DNA of 64,000 nt from Candidatus Bipolaricaulota bacterium (GTDB taxonomy: Bacteria > Bipolaricaulota > Bipolaricaulia > Bipolaricaulales > Bipolaricaulaceae), in contig JALHJZ010000001.1 in NCBI GenBank assembly GCA_022838705.1, positions 168,689 to 232,688 of the forward strand, in the 5' to 3' direction. Each line of letters begins with the position of its first letter. The stretch's first letter is position 1. Shown piece by piece: positions 8,071-16,371 of the stretch. The notes below the pieces were generated by a model that saw only the letters and a program-made list of their open reading frames with translations, did no database searches and was not told where the DNA came from. The translations under genes were made by a program, and so were the position numbers.

Positions 8071-8097
8071 GGGGGAGGGGTCGCCGACCCCTCCCCC
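8071..8097 (+). other. Strong intercistronic hairpin after the binding-protein gene
   Basis: Arms 8071-8083 (GGGGGAGGGGTCG) and 8085-8097 (its exact reverse complement) make a near-perfect stem with about 5 loop bases. The trailing sequence has almost no T run, and the permease gene of the same operon begins 16 bases later. It most likely protects or partly terminates the message so that binding protein is made in excess. Confidence 0.7.
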
Positions 8098-8112
8098 TTA
8101 TGACTTGACCCA

Positions 8113-8790
8113 TTGACGCTCGAAGCCTGGTCTCAGCTCTGGCCCAAGGTCCCGGTCCTCCTCCAGGGCCTGGTGGTGAACCTTGAGCTCCTCGCGGGGC
8201 TGCTCAGTTTGGGGCTCGTCATCGGTGTGGCGGTGGCTCTGGTCGAGGTGTACGCCCCGCGCCCGTTCCGAGCGCTCGCCCTCGCCTATGAGTGGTTCTT
8301 CCGTGGGGTCCCGGAGCTCGTGCTCTTGTTCCTGTTCTACTTCGGACCATCCCAGTTCGGGGTCGACATCTCGGCGTTCCTCGCCGCGGTGCTCGCGTTG
8401 GGGTTCCGTTCGTCGGCCTACCAGTCCCAGATCTTCCGCGGGGCGATCCAGGCGATCTCACCGGGGCAGTCCCTCGCCGCGCGCAGCCTGGGGATGAGCC
8501 GGCTCGGCGTCATCCGCCACGTGATCCTCCCCCAGGCCCTGCGCCTGTCGCTGGCCGGCTGGTCGAACGAGTTCTCGTCCGTGCTCAAGGACACCACGCT
8601 CGCCTACGGGATCGGCGTGGTGGAGGTGATGCGCCAAGCCCGCTACCTCACTGCCCGCAACTTCCCCCTCGCCCTGCCCGCATTCATCGTCGTAGCCTTG
8701 ATGTTCCTCATCCTCACCTACGCTGGAAACTGGGGGATCGGCCTTCTGGAGCGGCGGCTGCGCGTGCCGGGACTGGAGGCAAGAGGCTGA
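8113..8790 (+). CDS. Amino-acid ABC transporter permease 1
   Basis: The 225-residue integral membrane protein has the five-helix layout of His/Glu/Gln/Arg-type permeases. The coupling EAA loop is visible as AIQAISPGQSLAARSLGMSRLGVIRHVILPQALR. The N-terminal region (LLQGLVVNLELL) matches the usual start of this family. The start is uncertain: the TTG at 8113 is the first usable codon, and no strong Shine-Dalgarno is seen after the hairpin, so translation may be weak relative to the binding protein. Its stop overlaps the ATG of the ATPase gene. It should pair with the second permease (9536-10219) as a heterodimer around the ATPase dimer. Confidence 0.88.
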   Translation: MTLEAWSQLWPKVPVLLQGLVVNLELLAGLLSLGLVIGVAVALVEVYAPRPFRALALAYEWFFRGVPELVLLFLFYFGPSQFGVDISAFLAAVLALGFRSSAYQSQIFRGAIQAISPGQSLAARSLGMSRLGVIRHVILPQALRLSLAGWSNEFSSVLKDTTLAYGIGVVEVMRQARYLTARNFPLALPAFIVVALMFLILTYAGNWGIGLLERRLRVPGLEARG

Positions 8791-9539
8791 TGCCGCTCCT
8801 AAGGGTGGAGGACCTACACAAACGGTACGGGACGGAGGAGGTGCTCCGTGGCGTCTCGCTCACGGTGGTGAAGGGGGAGACGAAGGTCGTCATCGGTCCA
8901 TCGGGCACGGGCAAATCCACGCTCCTGCGCTGCATCAACCGCCTCACCGAGCCCGATCGGGGGCGGGTGTGGTTGGGGGACACCGAGGTCACGGGGAAGG
9001 GGACCAACCTCAACCGGATCCGATCTCAGATCGGGTTCGTGTTCCAGGACTTCAACCTGTTCACCCACCTCACGGCGCTGGACAACGTGCGGCTCGGCCC
9101 CCTCCGCGTGAAGGGGCTGGGGAAGAAGGAGGCCACGGAGCGGGCGATGGCGGAGTTGGCGCGGGTCGGGCTCGCCGACAAGGCGGGCGCCTACCCCGCC
9201 GAACTATCGGGGGGACAGCAGCAGCGGGTGTCGATCGCCCGCGCCCTGGCGATGGACCCTCAACTCATCCTGTTCGATGAGCCTACCAGCGCCCTCGACC
9301 CTGAGCTGATCGGCGAGGTGTTGGGGGTGATGGTGAAGCTCGCCGAGGAGGGGATGACGATGATCGTCGTCACCCACGAGATGGGGTTCGCCCGCAGCGT
9401 AGCGGACGAGATCGTGTTCATGGAGCGCGGGGTGATCGTGGAGCAGGGGTCACCGGAGAAGATGTTCCGCTCCCCGGAGGTGGCGCGGACCGGGGACTTC
9501 CTGCGCAAGATCAGCGAGCTCTACGGGGACGCGGCATGA
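8790..9539 (+). CDS. Amino-acid ABC transporter ATP-binding protein
   Basis: The 249-residue ATPase shows Walker A GPSGTGKST (about residue 36), Q-loop VFQDFNLF, signature LSGGQQQR, Walker B LILFDEPTSALDPE and switch VVTHEMGFA. This is the GlnQ/HisP type subfamily that energises polar amino-acid import. ATG overlaps the stop of the first permease (TGATG), and its own stop overlaps the ATG of the second permease. The gene order permease-ATPase-permease behind a single binding protein indicates one complete importer. Confidence 0.95.
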   Translation: MPLLRVEDLHKRYGTEEVLRGVSLTVVKGETKVVIGPSGTGKSTLLRCINRLTEPDRGRVWLGDTEVTGKGTNLNRIRSQIGFVFQDFNLFTHLTALDNVRLGPLRVKGLGKKEATERAMAELARVGLADKAGAYPAELSGGQQQRVSIARALAMDPQLILFDEPTSALDPELIGEVLGVMVKLAEEGMTMIVVTHEMGFARSVADEIVFMERGVIVEQGSPEKMFRSPEVARTGDFLRKISELYGDAA

Positions 9540-10219
9540 ACCTCGTCTTCGACTGGGCGTGGCTGCCCCAGCTCGGTCGGGGTCTCGTCCTCACCGTCGA
9601 GCTCACCGCGGCCTGCATGGCCCTCGGAGCACTCGGGGGGCTCGTACTCGCCCTCCTCCGCGTCTACGCGCGGGGATGGCTCTCCCCCCTCTACGCGCTG
9701 GCAAGCGCCTACGTGCACCTGTTCCGGGGGACCCCCCTTCTCGTCCAGCTCATGATCGTCCACTTCGGCCTCCCCAACGTGGGGATCGTCTTCACCCCGT
9801 TCGTGTCCGGCCTGGTAGCGATGGCCCTCAACACCGCGGCCTACCAGGCGGAGTACTTCCGGGGAGCGATCCAATCCGTCAAAGCGGGGCAGATGATGGC
9901 GGCGCGGTCGGTTGGGCTCACCCGCCTCCAGGCGATCCGGCACGTCATCATCCCCCAGGCGCTGCGGCTCGTGATCCCACCGTGGTCGAACGAGCTCATC
10001 TACATGCTCAAGTACTCGTCCATCGTGTACATGGTGGGGGCGGCGGATCTGATGGGGGTCGGGCGCACGATCGCCGCGAAAAATTTCCGGTTCCTCGAGC
10101 TGTTCCTCGTGGTGGCGGCCATCTACCTCGCGGTGGTGCTCCTCCTCACCCTGACCATGCGCTGGGTCGAGAAGCGGCTCCGCGTCCCCGGCCTCGGGAC
10201 GTCGGGCCGCGGCGCCTAG
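9536..10219 (+). CDS. Amino-acid ABC transporter permease 2
   Basis: The 227-residue permease is paralogous to the one at 8113. It has the N-terminal RGLVLTVELTAACMAL segment, LFRGTPLLVQLMIVHFGLP typical of HisM/GlnP proteins, and the EAA loop AIQSVKAGQMMAARSVGLTR. Both permeases end with a near-identical RLRVPGLE/RLRVPGLG tail. It forms the membrane channel with permease 1. The gene ends at a TAG that shares the CTAG tetranucleotide with the stop of the oppositely oriented peptidase gene. Confidence 0.92.
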   Translation: MNLVFDWAWLPQLGRGLVLTVELTAACMALGALGGLVLALLRVYARGWLSPLYALASAYVHLFRGTPLLVQLMIVHFGLPNVGIVFTPFVSGLVAMALNTAAYQAEYFRGAIQSVKAGQMMAARSVGLTRLQAIRHVIIPQALRLVIPPWSNELIYMLKYSSIVYMVGAADLMGVGRTIAAKNFRFLELFLVVAAIYLAVVLLLTLTMRWVEKRLRVPGLGTSGRGA

Positions 10220-11604
10220 GGCCCAAGCCAATCCGCGATGAGGTCAGCGAGCGGATGAGGGCTCTCTGCGGCGAGGATCGCGAGGAGGTCCGCCCCGGAG
10301 GCGATCCGCCCCCGGAACTCCTCCCGGTAGCGGCGGAGGGCACGGAAGAACGCGTCGTCCCCCATCCTCTCCCGCACCGCATGGAAGAAGAGCGCGCCGC
10401 CGGAGTACACGATCCCGCCGTACCCGTCCCCGTTCGGGAACTCCCACACCGGGCTTGTGATCCCAGCGGTCCTGTTCCGCGCCCGACCTTGGGCGTAGCC
10501 CGATTCCCAGTAGCGGAGGATCTCGGCGGACCTCCCCTCGGATTCGAAGTAGAGGCCGGAGGTGTAGGTGGCGAGCGCCTCGTCCACCCACGGCTCGGCC
10601 ACCTGGTCGCTCCCCACCTCGGCGTACCACCACTGATGGGCGGCCTCGTGAGCGAAGATCATCGGGAAGAACAGGGGATCGGACGGATAGCGGCTGTAGT
10701 AGCCCTCCCCGGCGAGGATGAGGCCCGGGTACTCGATCCCCGCCGCCCCCCGCAGGGGCACCGCAACCACATCGAGCTCTGAAAGGGAGAGGGGACCGAA
10801 CTGGCGCGCGAATACGTTGAGCGCGGCCACCGTGATCTCGAGCGCGGCCCGGCTCGCCTCCGCGTGCTCGGGCCGGGAGTAGCTGCGCACCTCGACCCCA
10901 CTGGCCGACGCCGTTTGAAGTTCGTACCCCTGGAGGAGGACGACCGCCAGCTCCCGTAAGCTCTCCCCTTCGATCCTGTACCGGCCCGGGGCGATCGCGA
11001 CCTCGGTCCCGCTCGCAACGACGGCCCACCCGTCGGGCACAGCCAGGTCAAGCGTGTAGTCCGCCGCCTCCGCCACGAGCGGATCGCCCCACGGGAAGAC
11101 GGGGTAGGCGATCCACCCCCCGTCCCACGGGGCGAGGATCGGGTAGGCTTGGGAGAGGACGATCGCGTACGCGGAGCGGGCATAGGCCCCGTACCCGTCC
11201 GTGGATGCGAACTCCGGCACCGTCCCCGCGAAGGCGACGGTCACGGCGAACTCCTCCCCAGCCCCGGTGGAGATGGCCACGGTCGCCGTTGTCGGCTCGA
11301 TGCATTCCCAACTGACTTCCTGGCCCCCGACCCATGCCCCATTGAGGGAAAGGCGGCCGCCCCCGGAGGCCGCCGGGTACAGGCGGAACACGACCTCCGG
11401 CCAATCGGCAGGGGCGACCCCGCGGACGGTGGCTTCCCCCCAGATCTCCCCCCCCGCCCCGACCGAGATCGTTAACTCGTACCGGACCGATGCGGCAAGG
11501 GCGGTCGCGGAAAGGACGGTCGCAAGGACGACTGCCCCCAACGCCGCGGCCCGTTGCGACCCACGGCGGGACGAACCGCGCGGGCCGGCGGCTGGAGGGG
11601 CCAT
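10216..11604 (-). CDS. Secreted M1-family metallopeptidase
   Basis: The 462-residue protein has a signal peptide (basic start, hydrophobic residues about 20-38, ending ALAAS). An all-beta N-terminal domain follows, then a thermolysin-like catalytic domain with HEAAHQWWYAEVG and, 18 residues on, the third zinc ligand in WVDEALATY. A GxMEN-like substrate motif is represented by AAGIEYPGLIL. It is shorter than full aminopeptidase N (about 850 residues) and lacks the long C-terminal helical domain. It would act outside the cytoplasm on peptides. It starts 2 bases after ftsZ on the same strand and is probably the last gene of that transcript. It ends convergently with the permease at a shared CTAG. 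Confidence 0.9.
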   Translation of the reverse strand: MAPPAAGPRGSSRRGSQRAAALGAVVLATVLSATALAASVRYELTISVGAGGEIWGEATVRGVAPADWPEVVFRLYPAASGGGRLSLNGAWVGGQEVSWECIEPTTATVAISTGAGEEFAVTVAFAGTVPEFASTDGYGAYARSAYAIVLSQAYPILAPWDGGWIAYPVFPWGDPLVAEAADYTLDLAVPDGWAVVASGTEVAIAPGRYRIEGESLRELAVVLLQGYELQTASASGVEVRSYSRPEHAEASRAALEITVAALNVFARQFGPLSLSELDVVAVPLRGAAGIEYPGLILAGEGYYSRYPSDPLFFPMIFAHEAAHQWWYAEVGSDQVAEPWVDEALATYTSGLYFESEGRSAEILRYWESGYAQGRARNRTAGITSPVWEFPNGDGYGGIVYSGGALFFHAVRERMGDDAFFRALRRYREEFRGRIASGADLLAILAAESPHPLADLIADWLGP

Positions 11605-11606
11605 CG

Positions 11607-12962
11607 TCAGCCTTCCGGACGCCGGAGGAACGTCGGGATGTCGAGGTCCTCGCCAGGAGTCCGGCGGGGGATGACGGGCCGCGGCCGCTCCTTCTCCTCC
11701 TCCTCAACTGCGACCTCGCGGAAGTCGGCCGCGATCACGGTGACCTCGACCCTCCCGGTCTGCTGGGGCTGGATCACTGCCCCAAACGTGATATCGGCCT
11801 CGGCGGCAGCGGATCGGCGGATGAACTCCGCCACCTGGGTCACCTCAGTCAGCGTGAGATCCTCCCCGCCGGTGATGTTGAGGAGGACGCGCCGTGCTCC
11901 CTTGATCGTCCCCCCCTCGAGGAGGGGGTTCGTCACAGCTGCCTTCGCCGCGCGCAGGGCCCGGTTCTCGCCCCGGTCCTCCCCCGTGCCCATCATCGCC
12001 GTCCCCGCCCCCCGCAGCACGGAGGCAACATCCGCGAAGTCGAGGTTGACCAGGCCGGGCACGGTGATGAGGTCGGAGATGCCCCGCACCCCGCGCAGGA
12101 GCACGTCATCGGCGAGCCGAAACGCCTCGGTCACCGAGACATTGGGGACGATCTCCAGGAGGCGATCGTTGCGGACCACGATCAGGACATCGCTCTTCTC
12201 CGCCAACCGCGCCAGGCTCGCCTGGGCCCGCTGGGCCCGTAGCTCCCCCTCGAACGAGAACGGGAGGGTGACCACCCCCACCGTCAGCGCGCCGCGGGAG
12301 CGGGCGATCTGGGCCACCACCGGCGCGCTGCCCGCGCCCGTCCCCTTCCCGAGCCCGCAGGTGAGGAACACGAGGTGGGCATCCGCGATGAGATCCTCAA
12401 TCTCCGCGACCGCCTCCTCCGCCGCCCGGCGCGCCTTGTCCTGATCCCCACCGGTGCTCCGGCCATGGGTCACCCGTTGGCCGAGGAGGAGACCCTCCCC
12501 GCCATGGAACAAAGACAGCGCCTGACGATCCGTGTCGAGGGCTGCCAGACGGACCCCGGCCAGTTTGGCGTCGCGCATCCGGCTGAGGGCGTTGATCCCC
12601 CCACCCCCGATCCCCAGGACGAGGATCCGCGCCGGCGTGGGAGCATCATGGGCGGGGGCCTCCGCCGGCACGGGTGTCGTGGCCGCCTCTTCAAACGGGA
12701 GCGTGCCCTGGTCACCCGGCTCGCTCAGACGAACCTCGACCTCCCCGAACACAGCCCGCACCGCTTCGGTGAGCTTCCCCAGCTTGCGTTGGACGTAGTC
12801 TCTCTTGAACGGTGAGTCGATCTCTACCAGGAGGACACCGCGGTCCCGTCGGACCTTATCCGAGGAGGTAGGAAGGCACGCGCGGAGCAGCTGATCCTGG
12901 ACTCCCCCAAGAAGCTCCCGCCATTTCTGGGCGACCTCCTCTCTCCCCCGTTCGCGGTCCAT
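11607..12962 (-). CDS. ftsZ: FtsZ with an N-terminal DnaA-domain-I/DnaX-like extension
   Basis: The 451-residue cell-division GTPase has the tubulin fold: GGGGINALSRM (nucleotide loop), GLGKGTGAGSAP (tubulin signature), T7-loop NLDFADVASVL with the catalytic Asp, and a C-terminal DIPTFLRR peptide of the kind that binds FtsA or other anchors. Two things are odd. About 110 residues precede the first FtsZ strand. Residues about 10-80 (QKWRELL, VLLVEIDSPFKRDYV, VFGEVEVRL) resemble the first domain of DnaA or the C-terminal domain of DnaX. The signature loop has Lys where canonical FtsZ has Gly. The ATG at 12962 is the only early start. It lies between a HAD phosphatase and an M1 peptidase, with no ftsA or mur genes nearby. 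Confidence 0.88.
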   Translation of the reverse strand: MDRERGREEVAQKWRELLGGVQDQLLRACLPTSSDKVRRDRGVLLVEIDSPFKRDYVQRKLGKLTEAVRAVFGEVEVRLSEPGDQGTLPFEEAATTPVPAEAPAHDAPTPARILVLGIGGGGINALSRMRDAKLAGVRLAALDTDRQALSLFHGGEGLLLGQRVTHGRSTGGDQDKARRAAEEAVAEIEDLIADAHLVFLTCGLGKGTGAGSAPVVAQIARSRGALTVGVVTLPFSFEGELRAQRAQASLARLAEKSDVLIVVRNDRLLEIVPNVSVTEAFRLADDVLLRGVRGISDLITVPGLVNLDFADVASVLRGAGTAMMGTGEDRGENRALRAAKAAVTNPLLEGGTIKGARRVLLNITGGEDLTLTEVTQVAEFIRRSAAAEADITFGAVIQPQQTGRVEVTVIAADFREVAVEEEEKERPRPVIPRRTPGEDLDIPTFLRRPEG

Positions 12963-12999
12963 GGCCTACCGGCCATTGTGGCAATCCCCGCCCGGACCG

Positions 13000-13647
13000 T
13001 CAACTCGCGGCCCGCACCAGCTCGGGAATCGAGCGGAAGTGGTCAACGACCGCGTGCGCGGCCCGCGCCACCTCCGGCTCCTTCGGCGCGTAGGCGATCG
13101 CGTACCCCACGGCTGCGAACACCGGGATATCGTTCAGGTGATCTCCCACGAACGCGACCTCCCCGAGGGACAGGCCCCGCTGGCGCGCCACCTGCTCCAC
13201 CACGGCACGCTTCTCGCCCAGGCCCACCCGCACCACCGCCTCGCCCGTGAACCGACCGTCCGCAACGAGGAGCTCATTCGCGATAGCAAAAGCGAGGCCA
13301 AGCTCCTCCCGAGCCCGATCCGCAACGAGGCTCACCCCCGAGGATACGATCCCCAGAACGTATCCGGCCTCCCTCAGCTCGGCGACCGCCTCACGGACGC
13401 CGGGGGCATAGGGGGGAGGGAACAGGGCCGCTTCTACATGGGCGAGAGGCACCCCACGGAGCAGGGCAGCGTTCTCCCTTACCCAGTTTGCATACTCCTC
13501 CAGCCGCCCCCCGTAGTGGGCAAGGAGGCCGTCCCACGGCTCCCCGACCCCCGCGGCCACGCCGAGCGCGCCCCAACTCGACTCGAAGGCGACCCCGTGG
13601 TAGCGAACGAGGGTCCCGTCGAGGTCGAAGAACACGGCCCGGATCAC
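13000..13647 (-). CDS. HAD-superfamily phosphatase
   Basis: The 215-residue cytosolic protein has HAD motif I FFDLDGTLV (nucleophile Asp, general acid Asp), motif II IVSSGV, motif III Lys in GLGEKRAVV and motif IV VGDHLNDIPVF. The HLND spacing and helical cap resemble phosphoserine-phosphatase-like HAD proteins. The substrate cannot be assigned. Its GTG start overlaps the stop of the beta-helix gene (GTGA), and ftsZ follows after 37 bases. Confidence 0.85.
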   Translation of the reverse strand: MIRAVFFDLDGTLVRYHGVAFESSWGALGVAAGVGEPWDGLLAHYGGRLEEYANWVRENAALLRGVPLAHVEAALFPPPYAPGVREAVAELREAGYVLGIVSSGVSLVADRAREELGLAFAIANELLVADGRFTGEAVVRVGLGEKRAVVEQVARQRGLSLGEVAFVGDHLNDIPVFAAVGYAIAYAPKEPEVARAAHAVVDHFRSIPELVRAAS

Positions 13648-15506
13648 GGGACCTGGGTGAGCGTGACCTCCCGCCCCAACCCGAGTGCGGCGAGCCTTCC
13701 CGCTGGCACCTCGAGTGCAAGTGTGAACGGGTCAGCTGCCCCGTAGAGGTCCTTCGAATCGGCCTCCATCGTCGTCCGGCCGAGGAACGCCCCGTCGGCA
13801 GCGAAGAACACGAGGTCGAGCGGGAGGAACACGTTCTGCATGTGGAACTGGCTCACCGTGGGGGCCTCGAACACAAACAGGATCGCGAGGTCCTTTCCCG
13901 TCTCGCTCGGGATTCCCTGGAACCCGATGAACCTCTCGTGCGGGAGCGAGGCGATGCGGGCCACGAGGCTCGCCTTGTTCCCAGCCGCGTCCTCCAGGGT
14001 CAGGGCCTGTTCACGCATCGTCCCCACCACCCCCGGCAGGCCCGGGTAGAAGCCGCGGTCCATGAGTGGAGCAGGATCCTGGCCCCCACCCCCGAACAGA
14101 ACCGGAAGATCGCCGATCCCGTCCTTGTTCTCATCCGGAGCTGCGTAGTCGGAGTACCAGTTTCCCCGCCCGGCGGGGGCCCACAGGTTCTTCCCAAGGT
14201 CCCGCGCCGCGCGGCTGCAATCCCAGATCAGGTTCTCGTAGACCCGGGTCCCACTCGTCTCCGTGCCGAGGTACAGCGCGTCCGTCGAGCGGTAGAGCAC
14301 GTTGTGGCGGACGGTGTTGCCGGTGGGGGTGGCCTGCCCGTAGGCTTCCTCGAAGATGATCCCGATGTTCGCCCGCGCGATGAGGTTCCGTTCGTAGATC
14401 CCATACGAACCGATGGTCGAGATCCCATACCCCACCTGGGCCATCGTCGAGTACGCCACCCGCGGGTTCTGGGCCCCGCCCTCGATGAACACGCCGACGT
14501 CGGATTCGGTGAACGCACACGCCTCCACCACTGCGCCCTGCGACGTCTCGATCTCAACCCCATGGCGGTTCTGGTAGAAGAGCCCTTGCTGGATCACCGT
14601 GTCCTGCGCCCCGCCCGTCACAAGGACGCCGATCGGGTTCGCGGCGAACGCATTGTTCCGCACCAGCACTCCGTCGGAACCGTTCACGAGCAACCCCACC
14701 TGGTTCGCGTATAGCCCAACCTTCTCCACCCACACCCGATCCGAGAGGAGGACCGAGATCCCCGCCTGAGCGCAGTTCGCGATCCGTGGGGAATCCACAA
14801 CCACCGTGCCGGGGGAGGAGACGATGAACACCCCGTCCCCCATCGCGCGCGAAATGTCCGCGTTCTCGATCCGCACGCCCTCGGAGAAGGCAATCGTGAT
14901 CCCATCCCCCTTGTCGATCTTCGCCCCCCGGAGGGTCACGTTGCGACACGCGGCGAGCGTGATGTTCCCCGCGACGATCCCCTCCAGGACTTGCCCCGAG
15001 GCCCCGTAATAGTAGCGGACCTCTTGGCCGTTCACGGTGGTGGTCGGCTCAACCGCGTGCCGGAAGTGCTCCGCCTCGAGCCCCAACACCTGGAACCCGA
15101 CCCCGTACACGCCGAGGAAGTTGTCGCGCACGGCGATGTCCCGCGACGTTTGGATGCGGATCCCGTTGATGCTAGTGCCGACCGAGCAATCCTCGATCGT
15201 CCCTCCCGTCACATCGGCGAGGTAGATCGCGGCCCCGCGGGGGTCCATCGCTCCGCTCACCTGGCACCCCCGGATGACGAACGCGGCCGAGGTGTCCTCG
15301 ACCCGGATTCCGTAGAGCTCCCCCTCCGGGACGCGGACCTGCCACCCCACGATCAGGTAGGGATCAGCGGGGATTCCCGCGCCGCCGATCACCCCGTTGT
15401 CGGCTGTGAAATCGGCATCGGACAGGATGGCAATGGGCCCGCGCTCCGCCGCCGCGCCCACGACAAGAGCCACCCCACTCAGTAAGATCGCGATTGCCCT
15501 GCGCAT
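13644..15506 (-). CDS. Secreted parallel beta-helix protein fused to DUF192
   Basis: The 620-residue protein has a signal peptide (residues 1-20, ending VGAAAE). A long right-handed parallel beta-helix follows (residues about 30-440) with NosD/pectate-lyase-type repeats such as GTIEDCSV, RIENADIS and VLVRNNAF. Residues about 505-620 match DUF192: FIGFQGIP, AILFVFEA, FLPLDLVFFAADG and LALEVPAGRL. DUF192 is normally a small stand-alone exported protein, so the fusion is unusual. The beta-helix may bind or process an extracellular polysaccharide; DUF192 has no agreed role. ATG follows AAGGAGGT. It heads the minus-strand set with the HAD phosphatase and ftsZ, and diverges from the creatininase gene. 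Confidence 0.82.
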   Translation of the reverse strand: MRRAIAILLSGVALVVGAAAERGPIAILSDADFTADNGVIGGAGIPADPYLIVGWQVRVPEGELYGIRVEDTSAAFVIRGCQVSGAMDPRGAAIYLADVTGGTIEDCSVGTSINGIRIQTSRDIAVRDNFLGVYGVGFQVLGLEAEHFRHAVEPTTTVNGQEVRYYYGASGQVLEGIVAGNITLAACRNVTLRGAKIDKGDGITIAFSEGVRIENADISRAMGDGVFIVSSPGTVVVDSPRIANCAQAGISVLLSDRVWVEKVGLYANQVGLLVNGSDGVLVRNNAFAANPIGVLVTGGAQDTVIQQGLFYQNRHGVEIETSQGAVVEACAFTESDVGVFIEGGAQNPRVAYSTMAQVGYGISTIGSYGIYERNLIARANIGIIFEEAYGQATPTGNTVRHNVLYRSTDALYLGTETSGTRVYENLIWDCSRAARDLGKNLWAPAGRGNWYSDYAAPDENKDGIGDLPVLFGGGGQDPAPLMDRGFYPGLPGVVGTMREQALTLEDAAGNKASLVARIASLPHERFIGFQGIPSETGKDLAILFVFEAPTVSQFHMQNVFLPLDLVFFAADGAFLGRTTMEADSKDLYGAADPFTLALEVPAGRLAALGLGREVTLTQVP

Positions 15507-15584
15507 CGTACCTCCTTAGACTTGGTAAAGGATAGCGATGATGCACAGGCTAAGCAACCGGTGTGGATCTTCAAAGGAGGCGAG

Positions 15585-16346
15585 ATGGAACTCTCTCGGA
15601 TGAGCTGGGCCGAAGCGAGGAACAGACTGGGCGAGGCGCGGGTCGCTCTCCTCCCGGTGGGGTCCACCGAGCAACACGGACCGCACCTCCCGCTCGGGAC
15701 CGACCACCTCACCGCGGCCGAGGTGGCGCGGCGGGCGAGCGCTCGTGGGGGGTGGCTCGTCCTCCCCACTGTGCCGGTGGGGGTGTCCGAGCACCACCGC
15801 CAGTTCTGGGGGACGCTGTGGGTCGAGCCCTCTCTCCTCCGGGACTACGTCCTCGGGATCGCCCGCTCGCTTGGAACGCACGGCGTGCGCCGGATGGTGT
15901 TCGTGAACGGGCACGGCGGCAACACCTCTGCCCTCGACGAGGCGGCGCGGACCCTCCGCGGGGAAGGGATCTTCGGCTTCGTCTTCTCGTGGTGGAGGGC
16001 GATCCCGGAGGCCATCGCGGCCGTGATCGAGACGGGAGGGTCCCACGCCGGGGAGATGGAAACTTCCGCCGTGCTCGCGTTCGCCCCCGAGCTCGTGGAC
16101 ACAACGAGGTACGGGGATGCCATCGCCGGGGCGGCCCCGGAGTGGGGGAAGCGCCTCCACGGGATCGAGGTCGGGTTCGACACGTGCGACTTCTCCGCAA
16201 CCGGCGCAACGGGGAACCCCTCCCGCGCCACAGCGAAGAAGGGGGAAGCCCTCCTCACCGCGGCCGCGGAGAGGTTGAACGCGTTCTGCCAGTGGCTCGC
16301 CGCAGAGCCTGAGGAGAGGCTCCGCCCCCACGAACACCTCCCGTGA
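15585..16346 (+). CDS. Creatininase-family metal-dependent hydrolase
   Basis: The 253-residue protein has the creatininase/creatinine amidohydrolase motifs: LLPVGSTEQHGPHLPLGTD (metal Glu, His and Asp), VNGHGGN and GSHAGEMETS. Members open amide rings or cleave formamide-type intermediates (creatinine, mycofactocin precursor, FAPy in archaeal riboflavin synthesis). The substrate is unknown here; no creatine or mycofactocin genes are nearby. The ATG has AAAGGAGG 5 bases upstream. It stands alone on this strand and ends 26 bases before the convergent cysteine-rich protein. Confidence 0.88.
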   Translation: MELSRMSWAEARNRLGEARVALLPVGSTEQHGPHLPLGTDHLTAAEVARRASARGGWLVLPTVPVGVSEHHRQFWGTLWVEPSLLRDYVLGIARSLGTHGVRRMVFVNGHGGNTSALDEAARTLRGEGIFGFVFSWWRAIPEAIAAVIETGGSHAGEMETSAVLAFAPELVDTTRYGDAIAGAAPEWGKRLHGIEVGFDTCDFSATGATGNPSRATAKKGEALLTAAAERLNAFCQWLAAEPEERLRPHEHLP

Positions 16347-16371
16347 GGAGGCCGCGCCCTTAGACGGGCCG

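Noticed and set aside
8071..8097. Hairpin as an operon-ending terminator
   Set aside because: No T run follows and the next gene clearly belongs to the same transporter.
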